Shown here: positions 1 through 8,914 of the stretch, one piece after another | Numbering within the stretch: position 1 is the first letter of the stretch | Layout: each line of letters opens with the position of its first letter | Assembly: GCA_032622095.1 (NCBI GenBank) | Contig: CP136063.1 | Span: 12,875,814 to 12,939,813, forward strand | DNA from: Siphonodentalium dalli | Taxonomy: Eukaryota; Mollusca; Scaphopoda; Gadilida; Siphonodentaliidae | DNA: 64,000 bases | Direction of reading: 5' to 3' | Program-made: the position numbers and the translations under genes | The notes under the pieces: generated by a model | Databases searched by the model: none | Told to the model about the DNA's origin: nothing | The model's input: only the letters and a program-made list of their open reading frames with translations

Positions 1-2
1 AT

Positions 3-120
3 CGATAGAAGCATTTCCGGACAGGAGTCTTCGATTCAAATCTAATATTTCTACCCCCGGTAACTATATAATACATGTTTACAAAGAGATAATCCACTTT
101 TAAATATAATTCCATAATTA
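3..120. repeat. Dispersed repeat copy next to zinc-finger remnants
   Basis: This segment is recognisably similar to 430-540 and to 21426-21590. Shared landmarks are a TTTCCGGACA block, an ACTATATAATACATGT block and an AGAGATAATCCA block. All three copies lie beside C2H2 zinc-finger remnants, so the repeat may have spread with that gene family. No coding capacity was recognised. Confidence 0.6.
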
Positions 121-264
121 AGTATATATAAAACATCTGTATTGATATGGAGGAATAAACAATGTAATTCAAGTCAAATATATTTGCTGAAACACGCATT
201 CTGATTGGCCGATAATTTTTAACTTTCACTTATTCTCTGGTATGAATTGTTTTATATAAAGTGA

Positions 265-833
265 TCTCACCGATTAAATTATTTCCCACACATATCACAA
301 TCATAATGCCCAGCAATTATCTTATGTTCGATCAAGTTGTTGCTGCAAGAGAACGGATTCCCCGCACCCGAATGGTATGTTCTAAAAATAGTAACATAAA
401 CGGGCCCGATTTAATATTCGAAATAAAAGCAATATTAATTGATACAAGCTTTTCCGGACATAGGTCTTCAGTTCATATCTATTATTTTATACCCACGCAA
501 CTATTTAAAATTTGTTATTTAAAGAGATAATCCATCTTTAAGTTATCGCTGCAAGAGAACGGATTCCCCGCACATATCGCATTGATACGGGCGACCTCTG
601 ATATGAATTGTTTTATATAAAGTGATCTCCCTGATTAAATGATTTCCCGCACATATCACAATCCTAAAGCCCGGCGATTTCCAGTGTGAATGGTCTTATG
701 TTCGATTAAGTTATTGCTCAAACGAATTGCTTCCCCGGACATATCGCATTGACACGGGCGATCTCCGGTATGAACAGTTTTGAATACAGTCAAGTGGCCT
801 GACTGACTACATATTTTCGGGCATATATCACAA
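265..833 (-). pseudogene. Decayed C2H2 zinc fingers downstream of the intact finger gene
   Basis: Reading the minus strand past the stop codon of the 836-1984 gene, finger-like sequence continues in the same frame. One finger keeps CDIC but has lost its first histidine. The next keeps QCDM but has serine where the second cysteine belongs. Further on are EHKTIHTGN and EHKIIAG-type linkers broken by stops. The ancestral array was therefore longer, and the 3' fingers are decaying. A dispersed repeat copy interrupts this stretch at about 430-540. An alternative is that these are untranslated leftovers of an unequal-crossover array. Confidence 0.7.
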
Positions 834-835
834 CG

Positions 836-1984
836 TTAAGGCTTATCTCCGGCATGTATTCTCGTATGTGTCACCAAGATGTCCGATCGATTAAATGAGT
901 TCCCGCATATATCACAATGATAGGGCTTATCACCTGTGTGGATTCTATTATGTCTCGTCAAGTCGCTTGATTGAATAAATGATTTCCCGCATATGTCACA
1001 ATGGTAAGGCTTATCTCCGGTGTGGATTCTTGTATGTGTCGCCAAACCTTGCGACTGATTAAATGATTTCCCGCATATATCACACCGGTGAGGCTTAACC
1101 CCAGTGTGGATTCTCTTATGCGTCAACAAATCCCTCGATCGAATAAATGATTTCCCACATATATCACAATCGTAAGGCTTATCGCCTGTGTGGACTACCT
1201 TATGTTTCACCAAGTTGCTTAACTGATTATATGATTTCCCGCATATATCACAATGGTAAGGCGTATCTCCTGTGTGGATTATCTTATGAGTCACCAAGTT
1301 GGTCAATTGAGTGAACGATTTCCCGCATATATCACAACGGTAAGGCTTATCTCCTGTGTGGATTCTCGTATGTGTCACCAAGACACTGGAATGACTAAAC
1401 GATTTCCCGCATATACCACAATGGTAAGGCTTATCTCCGGTGTGGATTATCTTATGCGACACCAAGTTGCCTGATTGATTAAATGATTTCCCACATATAT
1501 CACAATGGTAAGGCTTATCTCCGGTGTGGATTCTCTTGTGTGTCACCAAGTCGCTCGAACCATTAAATGATTTCCCGCAGATATCACAATGGTAAGGCTT
1601 ATCTCCGGTGTGGATTCTCTTATGAGTCTCAAAGTTGCTCGACTGAGTGAACGATTTCCCGCATATATCACAATGATAAGGCTTGTCTCCTATGTGAATT
1701 TTCTTGTGTTTAAACAAGTAGCTTGATTGATTAAACGATTTCCCGCATATATCACAACGGTGATACGTATCTCTGGTGTGGATTCTCTTATGTGCCACCA
1801 AGTTGCTGGATTGATTAAATGATTTTCCGCATATATCACAACAGTAAGGCTTATCTCCAGTGTGGACTCTCTTATGTCTCGCCAAGCTGTCTGATCGAGT
1901 GAACGATTTTCCGCATACTTCACAACTGTGACGTCTATTCCCCGTCTGGACGGTCTCGGGTACAGTCGTGTTAATATCTCCCAT
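836..1984 (-). CDS. C2H2 zinc-finger protein, 13 tandem fingers
   Basis: Single-exon 382-residue protein made almost entirely of 13 C2H2 fingers (CX2CX12HX3H) joined by HTGDKPY-type linkers. This is the architecture of poly-finger DNA-binding transcription factors, which act in the nucleus. A ~20-residue N-terminus precedes the first finger, and no KRAB, BTB, SCAN or other effector domain is visible. All 13 fingers keep their two cysteines and two histidines, while residues in the base-contacting helix (for example TRSDSLAR, NQSSNLVA, IRSRDLLT) vary between fingers. The ATG at 1984 has G at -3 and G at +4. It lies inside the last unit of a 60-bp tandem repeat whose other units also carry ATG codons. 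The protein ends just after the finger-13 linker, and degraded fingers follow. The gene is divergent from the retrotransposon, which starts 318 bp upstream. An upstream exon with an effector domain cannot be excluded. Confidence 0.85.
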   Translation of the reverse strand: MGDINTTVPETVQTGNRRHSCEVCGKSFTRSDSLARHKRVHTGDKPYCCDICGKSFNQSSNLVAHKRIHTRDTYHRCDICGKSFNQSSYLFKHKKIHIGDKPYHCDICGKSFTQSSNFETHKRIHTGDKPYHCDICGKSFNGSSDLVTHKRIHTGDKPYHCDICGKSFNQSGNLVSHKIIHTGDKPYHCGICGKSFSHSSVLVTHTRIHTGDKPYRCDICGKSFTQLTNLVTHKIIHTGDTPYHCDICGKSYNQLSNLVKHKVVHTGDKPYDCDICGKSFIRSRDLLTHKRIHTGVKPHRCDICGKSFNQSQGLATHTRIHTGDKPYHCDICGKSFIQSSDLTRHNRIHTGDKPYHCDICGNSFNRSDILVTHTRIHAGDKP

Positions 1985-2150
1985 CGCGTAGAATTGTTCT
2001 ATAGATCAGCTGACCTCGTGAACAGTCATGTTAACATCTCCCATCGCGTAGAATTGTCGATTGAGCAGCTGACCTCGTGAACAGTCATCTTAACATCTCC
2101 CATCGCGTAGAATTATCCTATAGATCAGCTAACCTCGTGAATCAGCAGTC
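1971..2150. repeat. 60-bp tandem repeat (3 copies) containing the zinc-finger start codon
   Basis: Three units with 59-60 bp spacing; CCATCGCGTA recurs at 1981, 2041 and 2100. On the minus strand each unit offers an ATG in the same GCGATGG context. In the two upstream units the reading is MGDVNMTVHEVS-type and then a stop, while in the terminal unit it runs into the zinc fingers. The outer units would therefore act as short upstream ORFs if transcribed. Confidence 0.8.
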
Positions 2151-2184
2151 TATAAATAGCCGAAATCTAATTTAATAAGAATCG

Positions 2185-2302
2185 AAATCCATTAACACAA
2201 AATAACTGTAGGTTATATAGCGCGGTATAAATCCATTAACACAGAATAACTGTAGGTTATTTCGCGCGGTATAAATCCATTAACACAGAATAACTGTAGG
2301 TT
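2185..2302. repeat. 44-bp minisatellite, left half split by retrotransposon insertion
   Basis: AAATCCATTAAC recurs at 2185, 2229 and 2273, giving a 44-bp period. Each unit contains AGCGCGGTAT and ATAACTGTAGGTT blocks. The third unit is cut at TAGGTT, where the LTR sequence starts. The same unit resumes at 15537 beyond the 3' LTR, so this was one array before insertion. Confidence 0.9.
2297..2302. repeat. Left target-site duplication (TAGGTT)
   Basis: TAGGTT directly precedes the LTR start TGTAGCGG and recurs at 15531-15536 after the 3' LTR. Beyond it the minisatellite sequence continues. The length (4-6 bp) suits a gypsy-type integrase; the exact length is uncertain because the LTR end is not a clear CA. 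Confidence 0.75.
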
Positions 2303-2321
2303 TGTAGCGGTTTTGGCCTCT
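2303..2321 (+). repeat. 19-bp remnant of the 5' LTR
   Basis: These 19 bases equal the first 19 bases of the 3' LTR (15301-15319). Sequence then jumps straight into the middle of gag coding sequence. The rest of the LTR, the primer-binding site and the start of gag are absent, so an internal deletion is the simplest reading. Confidence 0.85.
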
Positions 2322-3302
2322 GCGCCGGGGGCAGTCCAGCAGAGACAGGCAGTATTAAAGTTCTGCCAAGGACTACTGGACAAGGAAACAGGGCAACATG
2401 TTGCCACTTCCGCCCAGCCAACCATTAAAATGGCAGTAGAAAAGGCGCAGCTCTTCCAGCAGACCACGCAGGCGATATACGGGAAGAGACTGAAGAAAGA
2501 GGTAAAGGCCACATGGGTAGATTCGGATTCAGATTCGGATGGGGCCCAGATCAGCCAAATGTATAGGGATCGGGACAATAGGGGACGAGGGAATGGAAGA
2601 AGGGTTTCCGACTTGGAGGATGGAAGAAGGAACAATTCCAGGTTCGACCGGAATTGGAGGTCAGAGAGATCTGAGGGTTCCAACAATTCCAGGTATGACC
2701 GGAATCAGAGGTCGGAGAGCCCGAACAATTCCAGGTATGACCGGAATCAGAGGTCGGAGAGCCCGAACAATTCCAGGTATGACCGGAATCAGAGGTCGGA
2801 GAGCCCGAAGAACTCCGGGTATGACCGGAATTGGAGGTCGGAAAGTCCGAAGAACTCAGGGTATGACCAAAATTCCCGATATAACCGGTCCCGAACAACA
2901 GAAAATACAAAGCCGACAAATGAGTCCACTCCATGGGGCAGGAGTGGAACTACAAGAGATGGAGACACTGTCAAAAACAGGACGTCCGCCAACCAATCCT
3001 CGGATGTCAACTCAAGGGTGAGATCACTAGAGGGAGGAATGGGTGAGATGGCAGCGGACATTAAGAAGCTGATGGGCCTAGTAGAGGAGAAGTCAAGATA
3101 CCGGAATTATTCCAACTATGGGGACAGATCGAGAAGCCCTTCACCTAGGCGAAATGGGGAATTGATTTGCTTCAAATGTGAAAAACCAGGCCACTTTCGC
3201 CGTAACTGTCCCCAGAATGAACAACAGGACAAATTCCAGAAGAAAGTATCATTCAATAAGAACGAGGAGTTAAACGAGAGCGGGTCGTCCATCGAGGCCT
3301 AG
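2313..3302 (+). pseudogene. gag: Gag, N-terminally truncated, with CCHC nucleocapsid
   Basis: The ~329-codon frame has no proper ATG and begins inside capsid. The first ~55 residues (FCQGLLDKET through QQTTQAIYGKR) resemble the C-terminal capsid region of gypsy Gag. Residues ~110-190 are six imperfect 14-residue repeats of the type YDRNQRSESPNNSR, encoded by 42-bp DNA repeats. A zinc knuckle CFKCEKPGHFRRNC (CX2CX4HX4C, about residues 286-299) marks nucleocapsid. The frame ends at TAG 3300-3302, and pol lies in the -1 frame overlapping its last 43 bases. Matrix and most of capsid are gone with the 5' deletion, so this copy could not form particles on its own. Confidence 0.85.
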
Positions 3303-3326
3303 AAACGACCCGAATCAAAGAAGGCC
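3269..3326 (+). promoter_or_regulatory. -1 ribosomal frameshift signal joining gag to pol
   Basis: The heptamer GTTAAAC (3269-3275) lies in gag phase as G TTA AAC, the X_XXY_YYZ layout; the same heptamer is the slip site of equine arteritis virus. A 5-nt spacer (3276-3280) is followed by an 8-bp perfect stem, CGGGTCGT 3281-3288 with ACGACCCG 3305-3312. The gag stop (3300-3302) sits in the loop. Loop bases GGCCT (3296-3300) can also pair with AGGCC (3322-3326), which would make an H-type pseudoknot. The pol frame is open from 3260 (after TAA at 3257-3259), so a -1 slip leads directly into pol. Pairing was found by eye; function is inferred. Confidence 0.8.
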
Positions 3327-3439
3327 CAAGCAAAGACAACAAGCCTTCAGAACGTGGAAGCTCCATTATAAGTAGAGAGGGTAAGGCACAACCAAGTTGT
3401 AGAACTTATAGCCTGGAGGACGAAGAGTTCAATGCATCG

Positions 3440-6400
3440 ATGTTCGATGTTGACTCTGACCAAACAGGTAGTGGGTTCAAAGAAGTTGTGAGCAAGCCCG
3501 GGAACGAGGTAGGTACATCAAACCGCCCTAGCCCAATGGTGAAGCTGGACGATGCATCGTTATCCGATGCTCAGCCGGCTTACCAGGAGGATAGGGACAT
3601 GAGTGGGCCTATCTTGATATCTGCCAATGAAAGAAATAAGTGGAGTAGACCAGAACCTAGGAAGGAACCGATAGGTGACGCAAGGGACGAAATACCCACG
3701 ACTGGTAGAGGGGTAGAGCAAGTCGAAGAAAACTCGTGGAAGGGTGACGACGAAATCCTATCGGAAGAGAAAACAGAATGGATCATGCCAGCTAACAGCA
3801 TGAGTGGACCCCCTAGTCAAAGAAAGGCTGAGATCAACGAGATGGGGAACTCAGAGGATCACGATGAAACGGATCTGGTAGATTCCCCAGAATTGGAAAT
3901 CGCTCAGCCTAGCGAACCATCTCCGGGTACGCTAAACAACGAAGAATTACCCGTTGAATTCACGATCCAACAAGTTAGGGGAACCATGCTGTACATCCCA
4001 GTAGAAATCAATGGGAGCAGATTGAATGCCGTTGTTGATAGTGGTGCAGAAGTAACCATCATATCGGATAAGGCTTTCAAGAGGCTGGAGAAACCACCTG
4101 ACATCCAGAAAAAGGCGAAGATGCATACGGCAGGCAGGAATTTATGCATGAATGCGTGGATCACCCAGCCGACCAACTTGCTAATAGGGGGAAAAACATA
4201 CAGCCACCCCTTATATGTTGCTCCCGTGGGCGATGATATGCTGTTGGGGTTGGATTTCATGAAGAAACATTCTGCCCGTATAAACCTAGACCGGGATATT
4301 ATCGAATTGGGGGGAATCACTATCAAAATGGAACGCTTAGGGGATGCTGCCCATGATGGACAAATCCAAGTACGAGTTTCCAAGGCGACTGTGGTACCTC
4401 CAGGTCAGGTGCGCTTGTGCCAGGGTGTCATGGCCGAAAATCTCAAACCATACATCCTGGAAGGAACGGAGCATCCTAGTATCATCATTCCGAGAACTGT
4501 TCACAGTGCCGGGAAAACCCCAGTGATCTGTCTCGTCAACACTTCAGAGAGATATATTAAATTCAAGCGAGGGCAAGTTATCGCCGCAGCATCTGAGGTG
4601 GAAGTATTGCGCTGTGACGGCGGCGCCAGTGTATCAGCAGTGCGAGTCGGAACAGAACCGTACAAAATCCCAGAACATCTGATGGATTTATACAATCGTT
4701 CAGCGGAAAATTTAGAGGCAAGCCAGCAGGACGCTCTGGCTCAACTCATAAGTGAGTACGCTGATGTTTTCGCAATAGACGAATATGATCTGGGGAACTT
4801 CACGGCAATGGAACACACTATTGATACCGGAGATGCTCTGCCCATTAAAATGAACCTCCGCCGAACCCCCGTGGCTTTTGTCAATGAAGAAAAACAGCTG
4901 TTGGACAAAATGCTGAGGGCCGGCGTGATTGAACCCAGCACTTCAGAATGGGCAGCTGCACCAGTACTGATCCGGAAACGGGACGGCAGTATTCGCTGGT
5001 GCCTCGACTACCGCGGTCTGAACTCGGTGACTAAAAAAGATGTCTGGCCCATTCCCCTGTTCTCAGAATGTGTGGATTTGTTAAGCCAGAAACAGTATTT
5101 TAGCCATCTGGATGGAAATTCTGCGTATTGGCAGATTCCCATTCGAGAGGAAGACCGCCACAAGACTGCTTTCCTGACAAAATACGGGACCTTCCATCAC
5201 GTCCAACTCGCTTTCGGTCTTTGTAACGCGCCAAGTTGCTATTCCAGGGCCATGAGCCTTGTGCTGCAGGGGTTAAACTGGAATATAGCATTGGCATTCT
5301 TAGACGACGTTCTGGTGATGGCGTCGGATTTTTCTAGCCACGTCATCAACCTTAAGAGGGTCCTGGAAAGATTCCGGAAATACCAACTCCGCCTAAAACC
5401 CAAAAAGTGTGGCTTGTTTCAAAGAAAAACAGAATTCTTGGGGCGAACGATAGACGGCCAGGGCATGACGATGACAGATGCCTCCTGCAAGGTCATCGAG
5501 GAGTGGCCGACCCCTCGAAATAGCAAGGACGTAGAAAGATTTTTGGGATTGGCAGGATACCACAGAATGTTCGTAAAGAACTTCTCGAAGCTCGCCGCCC
5601 CCCTACACCAGCTCACGGGGAAGAATCCAAAATTTGAATGGGGATACGAGCAAGAAGAGGCTTTCCTTGCCTTAAGAGAAGCCCTTATGACACCCCCGGT
5701 TCTTGCTCTACCGACAATAGAGGACCCATTCATACTGGATATGGATGCCTCGGACGGGGCGATAGGCGCAGAGCTAATCCAAGTCCAGGAAGGGGTGGAG
5801 AAAGTCATTGCGTATGGAAGCATATCTTTGAGTCGTGAGCAAAAGAACTATTGCACGACTCGTAAAGAATTACTGGCCGTGGTATTTTTCGCCAGGACGT
5901 TCCGGCACTATTTGCTGGGGCGACCTTTTGTGGTGCGAACTGACCACGCCAGCCTGACATGGCTCCTACGCTTCAAGCACCCCCAAGGCCAGATTGCACG
6001 ATGGCTGGAAGAACTGAGCCAATACCAAATGACAATTAAGCATCGCCCAGGAGCGCGTCATCAAAACGCAGACGCAATATCACGCCTAGTGGATGAAGAT
6101 CCTTGTCATTGTTTCAAGGCAGGGGTGATATTAGAAGATTTGCCCTGTGGTGGGTGCAAATACTGCCAAAAGGCAGAAGAGAAATGGGGAGCGTTCATTG
6201 ATTCGGTGGATGACGTGATCCCCTTGGCTCAGGTCCGGGCACAGTCCATAAACTTGGAGCACCAAGTTATGGACGTGACGTGTCCCATGCTGTGGCCATG
6301 GGATCCAGGGGGGTCAAGAATGAAAGAACACCGGACGGAAATAAGGGAACTTACCTTAATTCCCGACTGGGGTTCGGAACTAGGATCCCACCCTACCGTG

Positions 6401-8350
6401 ACCTGTGTTGCGAAAGTGACAAATGGGGAGGAAATCTCCCACCAAGTTGGGGTAGGTGTTGCGAAAGCGACAATAGGGGAAGTTCAAGGGAACCCCGAAT
6501 GCGGGTTAATAAAGGTAAGTGCGACCGACTTAGGAAAAGTCCATTTTATCGGTTCCATTGACATACCCCATATGGAAATCATTACGGTGAGTCAGGTCGT
6601 GGCAGACGCATGCCCGCTTCAACTGTATACGGCTGACGACCTGAAAGAAGCACAAGGCGAGGACGTGGATTTACACAAAATTATAGAGTGGGTACAACAG
6701 AAAAAGGATCCTGAAGAGGGAGAATTATTTAGATGCAGTCCTTGGGTGAAATATCTGTGGATAAATAAAGATCGCTTGAAGATGAGAGAGGGAGTACTCT
6801 GGATGATAAACAGACAAGAGCAGACAGTCAGAGTTCTTCCTTGGAATTTACAAGGTGAAGCGATAAGAGTGTGCCACGATTTACCAGCATCAGGGCACCA
6901 AGGGATGGAAAGAACGTTGGAAAGAGCTAAACAGAATTTCACGTGGTACCACATGTCGGAAAGCGTCCGCCAATATGTTTCGGGGTGTCAACAGTGCAAT
7001 GCAAGTAAGAAGTTGAACCGAAAAGCAAAGAACCCCATGATTATGTTTCATTCAGGTTACCCCATGGAGAGAGTTCATCTAGACTTTCTGGGACCGCTCC
7101 CAGCCACGGATCGTGGCAATGAGCATATCCTGGTGATGGTCGATCAATTCACTAAATGGGTGGAATGCGTACCGTTACCTAACCAGACTGCGGAAACGAC
7201 TGCCCAGGCAGCCGTGAACGAGTTTTTTACTAGGTTCGGGTACCCGTTCCAAATATTTACTGACCAGGGTGCCAATTTCCAAAGTAAATTGTTTACGGCA
7301 CTATGTGACCTGATGAAGATACATAAGACTAAAACTACAGCCTATAGACCATCGGCGAATGGGCAATGTGAGAATCACAACAAGACCTTGATGGCAGCTG
7401 TTAGATGCTTTGTGGAGAAATGCCCAAATCAATGGGACAAGTACGTTTCTCAGATAGCTGGGGCACTACGTTCATCTGTGAATCGATCCACAGGATTCAC
7501 GCCGAACAAATTAATGTTGGGGAGGGAAGTGAACCATCCAGCTGCATTGATGTTCGGAGATCCCAGCCCGGGAGAAGAAGAAGTCCACGAGTATCTAAAG
7601 GTCTTGAGTAAGAATATCCGTGAGGCTCACGATATAGCAAGAAAAACTCTGGTAACCACGCAGAAGAAAATGAAGCGAGATTATGACACCAAAATATTAC
7701 AGAAGGTATACCATCCTGGGGAATTAGTGTATATTTTGGACACAGCCGTCATAAAGGGAAAACCCAAGAAGCTTCAGCCGGTATGGAAAGGTCCGGGAAT
7801 TGTGGTTGACCAGATAACACCCTTCTTGTATAAAGTCAAGTTGCAAAAGGCCCAATTCGTCACTAATCACGACAAGATGAAGCTATGCCGGAACCGGGAA
7901 ATCCCACCTTGGCTGAAGACCTTTGTGGATAATGGGTTCAGCTTGGGGGAGGTTGTGGATAGTTATTCATCAGTCCTAAAGGGTAAAGGGAAAAAGGTGA
8001 GTCCGGACTGGCAGGGGCCGAAGATTATCACTCAGAAATTATCACCTTTTCTGTACGAGGCAAAAGACCAAACCATCGTTAGTCGTCTTCTGCCTGACCG
8101 ACTAAGAAAACACAAAGGTAAGATGCCGACATGGATAAAAGCCATCCGCAAGGAACTACCCATTTTGGGAACCAAGACGCGCTCCGAATATTGTTTCTGT
8201 AGAAAGCCGGACAAAGGAACATTTATGATTCAGTGTAACACCTGCGAAGAATGGTTTCATGGGCCTTGCGTGCGAATCTCCGAAGAAGACGCGAGACATC
8301 TGGATATTTACAGTTGTCGGAACTGCCTAAATCAAAGCGGAAAAACGTAG
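3440..8350 (+). CDS. pol: Pol polyprotein: protease, RT, RNase H, integrase, two GPY/F-like modules, PHD finger
   Basis: The uninterrupted frame is open from 3260 and is probably made as a Gag-Pol fusion by -1 frameshift; the first ATG is at 3440, and numbering here starts there. It copies element RNA into DNA and integrates it. Aspartic protease: DSGAE at D200. RT: motif A LDGNSAYWQI (D558) and FLDDVLV (D622, D623). RNase H: from about 767 (DMDASDGAIG) through RTDHASLTWL. Integrase: zinc-binding H1146, H1153, C1183, C1186; catalytic D1215, D1275, E1311 (35 residues between the last two). After the core come two related modules, around 1430-1490 (WKGPGIV then TPFLYKVK) and 1505-1575 (WQGPKII then SPFLYEAK). 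The C-terminus, about 1584-1632, is a C4HC3 PHD finger (YCFCRKP, QCNTC, EEWFHGPC, YSCRNC). All catalytic residues checked are present. Confidence 0.93.
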   Translation: MFDVDSDQTGSGFKEVVSKPGNEVGTSNRPSPMVKLDDASLSDAQPAYQEDRDMSGPILISANERNKWSRPEPRKEPIGDARDEIPTTGRGVEQVEENSWKGDDEILSEEKTEWIMPANSMSGPPSQRKAEINEMGNSEDHDETDLVDSPELEIAQPSEPSPGTLNNEELPVEFTIQQVRGTMLYIPVEINGSRLNAVVDSGAEVTIISDKAFKRLEKPPDIQKKAKMHTAGRNLCMNAWITQPTNLLIGGKTYSHPLYVAPVGDDMLLGLDFMKKHSARINLDRDIIELGGITIKMERLGDAAHDGQIQVRVSKATVVPPGQVRLCQGVMAENLKPYILEGTEHPSIIIPRTVHSAGKTPVICLVNTSERYIKFKRGQVIAAASEVEVLRCDGGASVSAVRVGTEPYKIPEHLMDLYNRSAENLEASQQDALAQLISEYADVFAIDEYDLGNFTAMEHTIDTGDALPIKMNLRRTPVAFVNEEKQLLDKMLRAGVIEPSTSEWAAAPVLIRKRDGSIRWCLDYRGLNSVTKKDVWPIPLFSECVDLLSQKQYFSHLDGNSAYWQIPIREEDRHKTAFLTKYGTFHHVQLAFGLCNAPSCYSRAMSLVLQGLNWNIALAFLDDVLVMASDFSSHVINLKRVLERFRKYQLRLKPKKCGLFQRKTEFLGRTIDGQGMTMTDASCKVIEEWPTPRNSKDVERFLGLAGYHRMFVKNFSKLAAPLHQLTGKNPKFEWGYEQEEAFLALREALMTPPVLALPTIEDPFILDMDASDGAIGAELIQVQEGVEKVIAYGSISLSREQKNYCTTRKELLAVVFFARTFRHYLLGRPFVVRTDHASLTWLLRFKHPQGQIARWLEELSQYQMTIKHRPGARHQNADAISRLVDEDPCHCFKAGVILEDLPCGGCKYCQKAEEKWGAFIDSVDDVIPLAQVRAQSINLEHQVMDVTCPMLWPWDPGGSRMKEHRTEIRELTLIPDWGSELGSHPTVTCVAKVTNGEEISHQVGVGVAKATIGEVQGNPECGLIKVSATDLGKVHFIGSIDIPHMEIITVSQVVADACPLQLYTADDLKEAQGEDVDLHKIIEWVQQKKDPEEGELFRCSPWVKYLWINKDRLKMREGVLWMINRQEQTVRVLPWNLQGEAIRVCHDLPASGHQGMERTLERAKQNFTWYHMSESVRQYVSGCQQCNASKKLNRKAKNPMIMFHSGYPMERVHLDFLGPLPATDRGNEHILVMVDQFTKWVECVPLPNQTAETTAQAAVNEFFTRFGYPFQIFTDQGANFQSKLFTALCDLMKIHKTKTTAYRPSANGQCENHNKTLMAAVRCFVEKCPNQWDKYVSQIAGALRSSVNRSTGFTPNKLMLGREVNHPAALMFGDPSPGEEEVHEYLKVLSKNIREAHDIARKTLVTTQKKMKRDYDTKILQKVYHPGELVYILDTAVIKGKPKKLQPVWKGPGIVVDQITPFLYKVKLQKAQFVTNHDKMKLCRNREIPPWLKTFVDNGFSLGEVVDSYSSVLKGKGKKVSPDWQGPKIITQKLSPFLYEAKDQTIVSRLLPDRLRKHKGKMPTWIKAIRKELPILGTKTRSEYCFCRKPDKGTFMIQCNTCEEWFHGPCVRISEEDARHLDIYSCRNCLNQSGKT

Positions 8351-8669
8351 GGTTGAGCGCGGTTCACTAAATCTCCGGACATGTTATCCCCGTGAATGCC
8401 TATCCGACTGGTAAAGCTTGTAACCAAATTAGATCCGTACGAGTTTATTGGTTAAGATAGGCTAGATGAAAATGTAACAGGTAAGGCCTGATGATCAGGT
8501 TTGCTATCATTTAAAGGGATATACGTAAATTAACCGGGGACCGGTAACGCCAAACAATCATTAATACGTCAAAATTACAATCTTATTTGATATACAGTAT
8601 CAAGGAATAGAGGTGGAATGGGCCCTTAAAGATGCCTTTGCTTTTCAGGCTCGAACACACGAGGATTCC

Positions 8670-8870
8670 ATCCATCTTCCAGTCTTCCGTCTTCCAGTCT
8701 TCCGTCTTCCAGTTGTCCGTCTTCCAGTCTTCCGTAGCCACGCGTCGTCCATCCTCGCAAGTCTACAGTTTTCCAGTCTTCCGCTGCCACGAGTCTGAAA
8801 TCTTCTGCGGCCACAAGCCTTCCGTCTTCCCATCTTCTGCTGTCAAAGTCTTCGGTTGTCAAACGTCTTT
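8670..8870. repeat. CTTCCAGTCTTCCGT-type low-complexity repeat
   Basis: Short units of CTTCCAGT and CTTCCGT alternate for about 200 bp. Apparent open frames across it on both strands are products of the repeat and are not counted as genes. Confidence 0.8.
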
Positions 8871-8914
8871 CAACTGCTCACAGCACATAATATATGTTGG
8901 CTTCAAAACGTAAC

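Noticed and set aside
1253-1474. Plus-strand and shifted-frame ORFs across the zinc-finger gene
   Set aside because: They are periodic by-products of the finger repeats; only the minus-strand frame keeps the cysteines and histidines.
2551-2934. Minus-strand ORF of 127 codons over gag
   Set aside because: It mirrors the 42-bp gag repeats; the plus strand has the CCHC knuckle and retrotransposon context.
8613-8862. ORFs on both strands at the CTTCCGTCTTCCAGT repeat
   Set aside because: Low-complexity repeat open in many frames, with no domain.
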